This document shows, one piece after another, positions 18,306-25,826 of a stretch of DNA of 43,679 bases. A model generated the notes under the pieces. The model ran no database searches. It had not been told where the DNA came from and worked only from the letters and a program-made list of their open reading frames with translations. Position 1 is the first letter of the stretch. The number at the start of each line of letters is the position of its first letter. Position numbers and translations under genes: made by a program. Source of the DNA: Anaerolineae bacterium (GTDB taxonomy: Bacteria; Chloroflexota; Anaerolineae; Anaerolineales; Villigracilaceae); contig JABGQT010000162.1 in assembly GCA_018648685.1 (NCBI GenBank), positions 1 to 43,679 on the forward strand. Direction: 5' to 3'.

Positions 18306-19091
18306 ATGACGTATGTGATCGCGGTATCAAATGAAAAAGGTGGTGTGGCAAAAACTACCACTACTTTATCCTTGGGCGCGGCTCTCGCGGAGATGAGTTA
18401 TCAAGTCCTTTTAATAGATTTGGACGCGCAAGCAAATCTAACCTTAGCTTTGGGATTTGAGCCTGGGGGCGCAGCCTTGACTTCAAGTGATGTTCTTTTG
18501 GAAAATGTGCCGCTTGAAAATGTTTGGCAAAAAAGCGAAATAGACCGCTTGGAGATTGTACCTTCAGGAAAAAAACTAGATCGTGCTGAACAACTTCTTC
18601 CCATCCACCTTAGCTATGCTACTCGCTTGGCAGACGCGATCTTTGCTTCACAGCCGATGAAATATGATTTTGTCTTGCTTGACTGCCCCCCTGCTTTGGG
18701 CGCAGTCACATTAAATGCGCTGAACGCCGCCAACCTTTTGGTGATCCCTACCCAGGCGGAATATTTTTCAGCCTACGCACTTAGAAATATGATGACGCTT
18801 GTACGGAAGGTGCGCAACGCTGAAAACCCCTCGTTAGCATATCGTATTTTGATCACTATGCTTGATCGTCGAAATCGTTCTCATCGCACGATCCAGGCAC
18901 AATTGGAAAGTACGTTTGGAGATGGTCTATTTAAAAGTGTGGTTGAAGTTGATACCAAGCTTCGTGAAAGCCCTATCCTTGGCTTGCCGATCACAGAATA
19001 TAAATCGAATACTCGCGGTGCTGAGCAGTATCGCATACTCGCGCAGGAGCTAGTTGAATATGTCAAAGAAACAAATCAACAACCGTCTTGA
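18306..19091 (+). CDS. ParA/Soj-family ATPase, orphan
   Basis: A 261-residue ParA-type ATPase. I start at ATG 18306 (MTYVIAVSNEKGG), 10 nt after a GTGAGG ribosome-binding site; an in-frame ATG at 18270 would add 12 unlikely residues. The deviant Walker A is EKGGVAKTTTT with signature lysine K11 and P-loop K16. The A' motif is LLIDLDAQAN and the Walker B motif FVLLDCPPA. The typical C-terminal segment ESPILGLPITEYKSNTRGA is present. Members form ATP-dependent dimers on DNA and place plasmids, chromosomes, chemoreceptor arrays or other cargo. No parB follows. Instead the gene overlaps the hybrid kinase by 32 nt, so cargo positioning of the signalling complex is my inference. Confidence 0.9.
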   Translation: MTYVIAVSNEKGGVAKTTTTLSLGAALAEMSYQVLLIDLDAQANLTLALGFEPGGAALTSSDVLLENVPLENVWQKSEIDRLEIVPSGKKLDRAEQLLPIHLSYATRLADAIFASQPMKYDFVLLDCPPALGAVTLNALNAANLLVIPTQAEYFSAYALRNMMTLVRKVRNAENPSLAYRILITMLDRRNRSHRTIQAQLESTFGDGLFKSVVEVDTKLRESPILGLPITEYKSNTRGAEQYRILAQELVEYVKETNQQPS

Positions 19092-22000
19092 CAAGCTCTT
19101 TGACGTCATCAAGGAAGAGGAAGCTGCTACACAAAAAGCAAATAAGTGGGAAGTACAGCGAACCTCCCATCCGGTGGTCGAGGAAGTTAGAGAAGCTACT
19201 TTGCCCGTGCAAGTCTCTGCTCAGGCAGAAGCAAAGGTAACCGGTAATCAGTCGATCTTATCTGTACCGATAAAGGTTGATAAAGAATCCTGGATGGCCT
19301 TATCGGTTTTTGATGACGACACAAATCGAGAGTGGCACGACGAGGAAAAACTACTCGCAGAACAAGTTGTTGATCAGTTGACATTAGCTCTTGAAAATGC
19401 TCACCTTTTTCAAGAAAGCCAACAACGTACGGAAGAATTGGCATTAGTCAACAAGATCGTTACAGAAATCTCAAGCAATCTTGATCTAAAGGCGAATCTG
19501 TCAATTATCGCCAGGGAAATTGCCAAAATCGCATCTGCTCTTCATGTGGGTATTACCTTGCTTAATGAGGAAAAAACGCACCTGATCCTTACAGCTGATT
19601 ATCCAAGACAAGATGAAGATTTAGGGATGCGTATCCCTTTGGAAAATAACCCCACAAGTCTTGAAGTTATTGAGAATCATCAACCAATTTCTACTCAAGA
19701 TATTCAAAATAATCCTCGCATGGCTGCGATCAAGGACGTGATGAAGCAGCGTGGCACAGAGAGCTTAGCGATCTTCCCTCTGCTCGCTGGCAAGGAAGCA
19801 ATCGGAACAGTCGGCGTTGATTTTAGCGAGCCTTTTACTTCTCTTTCAGAAGATCAAGTTAATCTTATTCAAACTATCCTTCTCCAGGCTGGCACAGCCA
19901 TTGAAACAGCGCGTCTTTTTGAGAAAACAGAGTCATCTGCATCTGAGCTTCGTGCGCTCTTCGCAGCCATGGATGATGTTATCTTTGTTGTAGATAGAGA
20001 TACGCGCTACCTGCGCGTTGCCCCGACGAACCCCGCCGGGCTTTTTCTTGCGCCAGAAGAATTGCTGGGTAAAAGAATGGACGAAATCTTACCTGAAGAA
20101 ACGCACGATCTCTTCCATCAAGCAATTGAAAAGGCACTTCAAACTGGAGAAACGATCAATATTGAGTACCCCCTTAAAATAGACGAAACCGAGACCTGGT
20201 TCTACGCCAGCCTTTCAAAATTGGATGAAGACCAAGTTTACTGGGTTGCGAGAGATATTACAGAACGCAAAGAATCTGAAAAAACGCTTCAACGCCAGAA
20301 CGACTATATGACCGCAGCGGCCGAAGTCGGACGCTTGGTCACTTCGACCCTGGACATGGATATCCTGTTCAGGCGCGCCGTTAACCTGCTTCGTGAGCAT
20401 TTCGGCTACTACCACGCCTCCATTTTCACAATTGAAGAAGCCGGTTTCGATGCTGTTGTCCGCGAAGCGACCGGTGAAGCTGGTAAAGAGATGAAAGAGC
20501 GTCAGCATTCGCTTACAGTAGGCTCAAAGTCAGTTGTCGGTACAGCCACATCCACAGGGGAACCTTTTGTTGTCAATGATGTCTCAAAAAGCCCAAATCA
20601 CCATCACAATCCGCTGCTTCCTGAAACAAAAGCGGAAGCGGCCATCCCGCTAAGGATTGGGCGCAGGATTATTGGCGCGCTCGATCTTCAGGCTACTGAA
20701 ATCAACGCCTTTACACCAGAAGACCTTATCGTTCTGCAAATTTTGGCCGACCAATTTGCAACTGCTATCGATAATGCGCGTTCTTACAAAATCGCACAGG
20801 ATGCTTTTGCAGAAATGCGCGAAATTGATAAGCTCAAAAGCCAATTCTTGGCAAATATGAGCCATGAATTACGCACGCCGCTCAACTCCATCATTGGTTT
20901 CTCACGCGTTATCCTCAAAGGGATCGACGGTCCTGTAACAGATTTACAACAACAAGACCTGAGCGCGATCTACAACTCTGGCCAACATCTCCTCGGGCTT
21001 ATTAACGATATTCTCGATCTCTCAAAGATCGAAGCAGGCAAGATGGAATTAACCTTCGATGAAGTTGATATAGAGAAACTTATCAAGAGCGTTATGTCTT
21101 CCGTTGTTGGTCTTATAAAAGATAAACCCGTACGCCTTGAAGAAGAGATAGAACCTGATTTGCCAATTGTCAAAGCTGATTCTATGCGTCTTCGCCAAAT
21201 TCTTCTTAATCTCTTCTCAAATGCCTCCAAGTTTACTGATGAAGGTACGATCAAGGTTGTAGCAAGACAAGAAAAGAATTTTGTTCATGTCAGTGTTATT
21301 GACAGCGGACCTGGGATTTCGGAAGAAGATCAAAAGAAACTTTTCCAAGCTTTCTCTCAGGTGGACGCCTCCGCAACCCGCGCAACAGGTGGCACAGGGC
21401 TAGGGCTTTCAATTTGCCAGGAATTGGTCACTATGCATGGCGGCGAGATCGGTGTTGATAGCGTGGTCGGAGAAGGTAGCACCTTCCACTTTACCCTGCC
21501 TCTCTTTTACCCGGATGTTCAATTGGAAAGCAAAGCCCAGACAACCGAAAAAGAAATACTCAATGACGATAACCTCCCGATTATCCTCTCCATCGACGAT
21601 GATGAGCAAGTCATCAGCTTGTATGAACGCTACTTAAATGCGCAAGGATATCATGTGGTTGCGCTAACAGAACCCAAAAAAGCACTTGCGCGTGTCAAAG
21701 CTATTCAGCCTCATGCCATCACATTAGACATTATGATGCCGGGCTACAATGGTTGGCAAGTCCTTGAAGACCTAAAATCAGACCCTGAAACGCAGCATAT
21801 TCCCATCATTGTTTGTAGTATTGTTGAAGATACGCAAAAGGGATACGCACTTGGCGCCACAGATTATCTTCTCAAGCCGATCATAGAGGATGATCTAATG
21901 AATGCGCTAAGTCGCATCAACGATAGCGGGGCCATACGCGAAGTTTTGATCATTGACGATGACCCCGATGATCTGCGACTGATGGAAAAGTTTTTGGTTG

Positions 22001-22335
22001 AGACGAAGAAGTACGAACCGGTACTCGCGGTAGGTGGGCTTGCTGGCTGGGACCGAATCATCACCCACCCACCCCAGGCAGTGATCCTCGACCTTTTCAT
22101 GCCAGAAATGGATGGCTTCGAGATCATTAATGCCATGCAGGCAACCAAAACTCTGAAAGATATTCCCGTTATCGTTATCAGCGGTGGCGATATTAGCGCT
22201 ACGCAACAAGAGAAGTTAACTAAGCTCAACCACGACTTGCTCCAAAAAGGCTCTCTCGATTCTCAAGAGTTACTAAGTCTGCTTGAGAAAAATCTCAACC
22301 AAATAAAGAAATCTGGCGGAAAAGGACGCAAGTAG
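19060..22335 (+). CDS. Hybrid histidine kinase, GAF-PAS-GAF-HisKA-HATPase-REC-REC
   Basis: A 1091-residue soluble hybrid kinase. I choose ATG 19060, 10 nt after AGGAG (19045-19049); a TTG lies two codons upstream. In order: a basic N-terminal peptide (MSKKQINNRLDKLF) and the second half of a GAF-like unit (about 65-120). Then a GAF (120-290), a PAS (297-407), and a second full GAF (411-580, FGYYHASIF, NPLLPETKAEAAIPL). Then HisKA with H602 in MSHELRTPLNS, and HATPase with N-box NLFSNASKF and GTGLGLSI. Two receivers end the protein, with phospho-acceptors D890 (TLDIMMPG) and D1011 (ILDLFMPEMDG). There are no membrane helices. It is the only kinase in the operon, so it is the probable common output of the seven sensors. 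No HPt domain is visible. Confidence 0.92.
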   Translation: MSKKQINNRLDKLFDVIKEEEAATQKANKWEVQRTSHPVVEEVREATLPVQVSAQAEAKVTGNQSILSVPIKVDKESWMALSVFDDDTNREWHDEEKLLAEQVVDQLTLALENAHLFQESQQRTEELALVNKIVTEISSNLDLKANLSIIAREIAKIASALHVGITLLNEEKTHLILTADYPRQDEDLGMRIPLENNPTSLEVIENHQPISTQDIQNNPRMAAIKDVMKQRGTESLAIFPLLAGKEAIGTVGVDFSEPFTSLSEDQVNLIQTILLQAGTAIETARLFEKTESSASELRALFAAMDDVIFVVDRDTRYLRVAPTNPAGLFLAPEELLGKRMDEILPEETHDLFHQAIEKALQTGETINIEYPLKIDETETWFYASLSKLDEDQVYWVARDITERKESEKTLQRQNDYMTAAAEVGRLVTSTLDMDILFRRAVNLLREHFGYYHASIFTIEEAGFDAVVREATGEAGKEMKERQHSLTVGSKSVVGTATSTGEPFVVNDVSKSPNHHHNPLLPETKAEAAIPLRIGRRIIGALDLQATEINAFTPEDLIVLQILADQFATAIDNARSYKIAQDAFAEMREIDKLKSQFLANMSHELRTPLNSIIGFSRVILKGIDGPVTDLQQQDLSAIYNSGQHLLGLINDILDLSKIEAGKMELTFDEVDIEKLIKSVMSSVVGLIKDKPVRLEEEIEPDLPIVKADSMRLRQILLNLFSNASKFTDEGTIKVVARQEKNFVHVSVIDSGPGISEEDQKKLFQAFSQVDASATRATGGTGLGLSICQELVTMHGGEIGVDSVVGEGSTFHFTLPLFYPDVQLESKAQTTEKEILNDDNLPIILSIDDDEQVISLYERYLNAQGYHVVALTEPKKALARVKAIQPHAITLDIMMPGYNGWQVLEDLKSDPETQHIPIIVCSIVEDTQKGYALGATDYLLKPIIEDDLMNALSRINDSGAIREVLIIDDDPDDLRLMEKFLVETKKYEPVLAVGGLAGWDRIITHPPQAVILDLFMPEMDGFEIINAMQATKTLKDIPVIVISGGDISATQQEKLTKLNHDLLQKGSLDSQELLSLLEKNLNQIKKSGGKGRK

Positions 22336-22339
22336 AATA

Positions 22340-24016
22340 ATGTCGTTTATCCTTCGTTGTCTAGACTGTGGGCAGAGAGCGCCTTACTACCCAACAGCAT
22401 TGAATTGCCCGGAATGTAATGGCGAGTGGCGTGAAGCGGAATACGATCTGGATACGCTTGCAAAAACCCTACCCCTGCAACTTGCCAACCGCCCCTTTGA
22501 TCTGTGGCGCTACCACGAATTATTACCCATTCGTAACCCTAATCCTACGATCTCTCTAGGCGAGGGCGGGACTCCTCTGATCCGCGCAGCTAACTTAGGC
22601 ATGATGTTGGGCTGCCCCAATATCTTCATAAAAGATGAACGTCAGGGTCCAACAGCATCCTTCAAGGATCGGCAGGCCGCAGTTTCTATTGCAGCGCTGA
22701 AAGAAGCAGGTATCACAGAAATGGTTGTTGCCTCAACAGGGAATGTTGCCATTGCCTACTCTGCTTACGCTGCTCGCGCCGGGATAAAACTTTGGGCATT
22801 TGTCACCAGCCTTGTTCCTGCTGTAAAAATGCGAGAAATTGCTCTTTATGGTAGCCAAGTCATCAAAGTGACTGGTTCCTATGATGAAGTCAAAAAAGCT
22901 GCATCAGAGTTTGCGCAACAACGAAATCTATATCAGAACAGAGGCGCGCGTTCAGTTCCCTCTGTTGAATCGATGAAAACCATTGCTTATGAAATTTCAG
23001 AGCAGCTAACAGCCTACTTTGGTGAAAATGAAACCGAAGATGAAAATAAAGCGCCCTGGCGCACACCTGATTGGTATGTTCAGGCAATCAGCGGCGGGAT
23101 GGGCCCCATAGGCGTGGCAAAAGGGTTTACTGAACTCCAGCAAATGGGGTTTATCAACAAGAAACCTGCCATCGTTGGTATCCAGTCTGCGGGATGCGCC
23201 CCAATGGTCGCAAGCTGGCAAAAAGGTTTAGAAGTAGCCGAAATTGTCGATGACCCACGCACACATATCGAAACCCTCGCAACAGGAGATCCTGGGCGTA
23301 CTTACCAACTTTTGCGCAAGGAAGTGGATGAAACAGGCGGTGCCTTTGAAAGCGTCACAGACGAAGAGGCTTTTCGCGCTATGCATGTTCTTGCAAAAAT
23401 GGAAGGGATTTCAGCCGAACCGGCAGCTGCGGTTGCCTTTGCTGGTTTATTCAAGCTGATACGCGCAGGTATCATCAAATCTGATGATACCGTGGTCGTT
23501 AATTGTACGGGGCACACTATGCCTCCTGAGAAATTCGTTCTCGGCGACAACTGGGCGCGCGATGTTGTTCTTCCAGAAAAAAAATCCAAAAAAGAGACTC
23601 CTAAAGAGGGTATCCTTGCAGCACTTAGCCATGTTGTTCCGGAACGTTTCCCACGCATCGTCATCGTAGACGATACGACTGAAGCGCGCCTTTTAATTCG
23701 ACGTATTTTACAATCTCAAGGCGATTTCACACTCTTTGAAGCAAATAATGGCAAAGAAGCTTTGCGCATCATTCGCCGAGAAACCCCAGATCTAATTATT
23801 CTTGACCTAATGATGCCTGAATTAGACGGGTTTGGCGTGCTAGATGCACTAAAATCAAATACTGAAACGGCAAATATCCCAGTAATCGTTTCGACAGCTA
23901 AAGAGCTTACAAACATAGAAAGGGAGAAGCTAAAAGGGCAGATTGAAGCTCTACTTCGAAAAGGGGACTTCATGAGTGATGAATTTCTTGATGAAGTTCA
24001 TACGATCATCCGCTAA
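22340..24016 (+). CDS. PLP-dependent threonine-synthase-like enzyme fused to a receiver domain
   Basis: A 558-residue protein four bases after the kinase gene. Residues 1-30 form a zinc ribbon (C7, C10, C23, C26). Residues 55-420 are a fold-type-II PLP enzyme of threonine-synthase type, with the PLP lysine K109 in TASFKDRQ, a phosphate-binding STGNVA loop, SGGMGPIG, and the terminal CTGHTMPPEK element. Threonine synthase makes threonine from phosphohomoserine. A linker (about 425-437, KKSKKETPKEG) joins a complete receiver (439-557) with acidic pair D444/D445, phospho-acceptor D489 (LDLMMPELDG), switch S518/T519 and K541. The reading frame is continuous. The NRGARSVPSVESMKT stretch departs from the usual threonine-synthase motif, so the substrate is uncertain. 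Control of the enzyme by phosphorylation from the neighbouring kinase is inference. Confidence 0.88.
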   Translation: MSFILRCLDCGQRAPYYPTALNCPECNGEWREAEYDLDTLAKTLPLQLANRPFDLWRYHELLPIRNPNPTISLGEGGTPLIRAANLGMMLGCPNIFIKDERQGPTASFKDRQAAVSIAALKEAGITEMVVASTGNVAIAYSAYAARAGIKLWAFVTSLVPAVKMREIALYGSQVIKVTGSYDEVKKAASEFAQQRNLYQNRGARSVPSVESMKTIAYEISEQLTAYFGENETEDENKAPWRTPDWYVQAISGGMGPIGVAKGFTELQQMGFINKKPAIVGIQSAGCAPMVASWQKGLEVAEIVDDPRTHIETLATGDPGRTYQLLRKEVDETGGAFESVTDEEAFRAMHVLAKMEGISAEPAAAVAFAGLFKLIRAGIIKSDDTVVVNCTGHTMPPEKFVLGDNWARDVVLPEKKSKKETPKEGILAALSHVVPERFPRIVIVDDTTEARLLIRRILQSQGDFTLFEANNGKEALRIIRRETPDLIILDLMMPELDGFGVLDALKSNTETANIPVIVSTAKELTNIEREKLKGQIEALLRKGDFMSDEFLDEVHTIIR

Positions 24017-24043
24017 GTTACGAGGGTTTTTTAATGTGTGACC

Positions 24044-24110
24044 GCAACTTGAATAAAAATATCAAGACGATTGAACTTCTCCTGCTATGGAAGATTCAAG
24101 TTGCTTTTTT
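24044..24110 (+). terminator. Long-loop terminator of the signalling operon
   Basis: GCAACTTGAAT (24044-24054) and ATTCAAGTTGC (24094-24104) are perfect 11-bp inverted repeats followed by six T. The 39-nt loop can itself form a small TCAA/TTGA hairpin. The position, 28 nt after the PLP-receiver stop, fits an operon terminator. It overlaps ATG 24087, which argues against that start for the next gene. Confidence 0.55.
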
Positions 24111-24128
24111 ATACAAGCGCAGCGAAGC

Positions 24129-25076
24129 ATGAAGAATTGGCAAAAAAGAGGGGTTGTCGCCGCTCTTTCCTCAGCAGCTTTCCTTGGTTTAGCTCCTGTT
24201 TTCGGGAAGCAGGCAATTTTGCTTGGCTTTTCCCCTTTCGCTGTAGTAGCCTTGCGCACAGGCATGGCAGCTATGCTTTTACTTTTACTCCTTGTTGTTT
24301 TCAAACGAGAATATTTATATGTCTTCCCTTTAGGCTTGGCAGGTTGCGCGCTTGCAGGAATAATTAATGGTGTTGGTTCCCTTTTTTACTATTTAGCGCT
24401 TGGGCGACTTACGGCGAGTATCGGACAATTGCTCTATTCTCTCTACCCCATTTTTGTTGTCGCCTGGTCTTTTCTTGATCGTCAAACGCCCAGCAAGCTT
24501 ACTATCTTGCGGATTGTTTTAGCTACAACAGCGGTCTTGCTTATTACAAATGTTAATAGCGGGGGCGTTGATATGATCGGGGTTATGTACATGTTCATTG
24601 CATCAGCCTTATATGCGCTACACCTCCCCATTAATCAACGTGTTCTTTATGAAGTACCGGCACCAACTGTGACTCTCTACACACTACTCGCGATGAGTGC
24701 TGTTGTTATTCCCGCGTACTTATTTTTTAATCCACAGTGGCCCGCAGAAAACATTTCATGGCAACCAGTAATAGGACTAACACTGGTCACATTTCTCTCA
24801 CGATTAACACTTTTCTTAGGGGTCAAGCATATTGGCGGGTTGCAAACAGCTCTTTTAGGGTTGGGGGAATTGCTTGTTACTGTTAGCCTTGGGCATCTTT
24901 GGTTGGGTGATCAACTTTCCTCACTGCAATGGGTTGGGGTACTGGGCTTGGGCGCGAGTCTTTTACTGGTGCGTTTTGAGAAAAAAACGCCAAGTAAAGG
25001 ATCAGGCGGTTGGCTTAGTTGGATCAGCCCCCCTCATCGCCTTCCGCCAGATACTCCTTGGGGACCCCATAGCTAA
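24129..25076 (+). CDS. DMT-superfamily (EamA-type) transporter
   Basis: A 315-residue integral membrane protein with about ten hydrophobic helices, arranged as two five-helix repeats as expected for EamA/RhaT-type drug-metabolite transporters. The N-terminal half has FLGLAPVFGKQAIL and a conserved YYLALGRLTASIGQLL segment; the second half has the matching LGVKHIGGLQTALLGLGE. I start at ATG 24129 (MKNWQKRG), because the alternative ATG 24087 falls inside the preceding terminator stem; neither has a clear ribosome-binding site. The substrate cannot be told from sequence. It ends three bases before the convergent response regulator gene, with no terminator between them. Confidence 0.85.
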   Translation: MKNWQKRGVVAALSSAAFLGLAPVFGKQAILLGFSPFAVVALRTGMAAMLLLLLLVVFKREYLYVFPLGLAGCALAGIINGVGSLFYYLALGRLTASIGQLLYSLYPIFVVAWSFLDRQTPSKLTILRIVLATTAVLLITNVNSGGVDMIGVMYMFIASALYALHLPINQRVLYEVPAPTVTLYTLLAMSAVVIPAYLFFNPQWPAENISWQPVIGLTLVTFLSRLTLFLGVKHIGGLQTALLGLGELLVTVSLGHLWLGDQLSSLQWVGVLGLGASLLLVRFEKKTPSKGSGGWLSWISPPHRLPPDTPWGPHS

Positions 25077-25079
25077 ACT

Positions 25080-25826
25080 TTATTTCCCGTCGGTTCTATA
25101 TTCAAAAACATAGCCTGTGCCACGCACACTAACAACTGCGCCATTCAATGCAGGGACATTCTGCAGTTTTTGGCGTAGGCGGCTAACCAAAGGGCGCAAT
25201 ATTTCAGGGGCTTCGTGCTTGGCTGTTTCGTATCCTTGCACAAGTAACACCAATTCACGGTGTGAGAAAACGCGCCCTACATTCTCGAGAAAAATCCGTA
25301 AGAGACGCCCCTCTGCCGGGGTTAGGCGTACTTCTTCATCGTTGTATTTAATTAAACGCCGCGAAAGATCAACAAGCGTACCGTCTTTTAGGGTAACGGT
25401 AGCAACCCGCTCGTCTGGGCGCGTTTCGGAGGCGAAGCCTTCCCGTGAGCGGAGTTTATCTTCACGGCGTGAAAGTCCCATGCGCACGCTTGCCAAGATC
25501 TGGGCGGGAGAGGCTGGCTTAAGCAAATAATCGTGGATGCGCAGGCGCAGTGCCTCTACAGCGCTTTCAGTGGTGCCAAATGCCGTCAGCAGAATGATCT
25601 CTGTATCGGGGGATATCTCGTTGGTAATGCGCACCACTTCAAGCCCGCCAATGCCGGGCATTCGTAAATCTACGATCATTAGGTCAACATAACGACTACG
25701 AACATAATCTACGGCAACCTGTCCATTTTTTGCAGTGATGACCGAATAACCTTCGAGTTCTAAAATATCGCCTAAAGATTTGAGAGCGATGGGTTCATCG
25801 TCGACGATGAGAATTGTAGGGGACAT
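25080..25826 (-). CDS. OmpR/PhoB-family response regulator
   Basis: A 248-residue regulator. The receiver (1-125) has D9/D10, phospho-acceptor D53 (LMIVDLRMPG), switch Thr in ILLTAFG, and Lys in YLLKPAS. The C-terminal winged helix (about 148-245) has LTPAEGRLLRIFLEN, the recognition-helix region LRPLVSRLRQKL, and the wing VRGTGYVFE typical of OmpR/PhoB DNA-binding domains. The start at 25826 overlaps the TAA of the upstream kinase by one base (TAATG) and has a GGAGGAG ribosome-binding site; an in-frame ATG 36 nt upstream is less likely. As the last gene of a kinase-kinase-regulator operon it is the probable transcriptional output of that relay. Target genes are not visible. Confidence 0.93.
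   Translation of the reverse strand: MSPTILIVDDEPIALKSLGDILELEGYSVITAKNGQVAVDYVRSRYVDLMIVDLRMPGIGGLEVVRITNEISPDTEIILLTAFGTTESAVEALRLRIHDYLLKPASPAQILASVRMGLSRREDKLRSREGFASETRPDERVATVTLKDGTLVDLSRRLIKYNDEEVRLTPAEGRLLRIFLENVGRVFSHRELVLLVQGYETAKHEAPEILRPLVSRLRQKLQNVPALNGAVVSVRGTGYVFEYRTDGK

Larger units (their letters stand above)
242..24110 (+). other. Predicted 11-gene signalling operon
   Basis: Eleven same-strand genes from the receiver at 242 to the PLP-receiver fusion at 24016 are separated by at most about 50 nt. Three junctions overlap (4555/4565, 11595/11598, 19060/19091). No terminator-like hairpin is visible between them, and one follows the last gene. The operon probably begins upstream of the window, because another receiver remnant precedes it. 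Co-transcription is inferred from spacing and direction only. Confidence 0.7.

Noticed and set aside
24087-24128. Earlier ATG for the DMT transporter
   Set aside because: It falls within the stem-loop that terminates the preceding operon and adds 14 residues outside the first membrane helix.
24071-24367. Overlapping + strand frame at the start of the transporter gene
   Set aside because: It is out of frame with the clear membrane protein and has a Cys/Phe/Arg-rich composition typical of a shifted frame.
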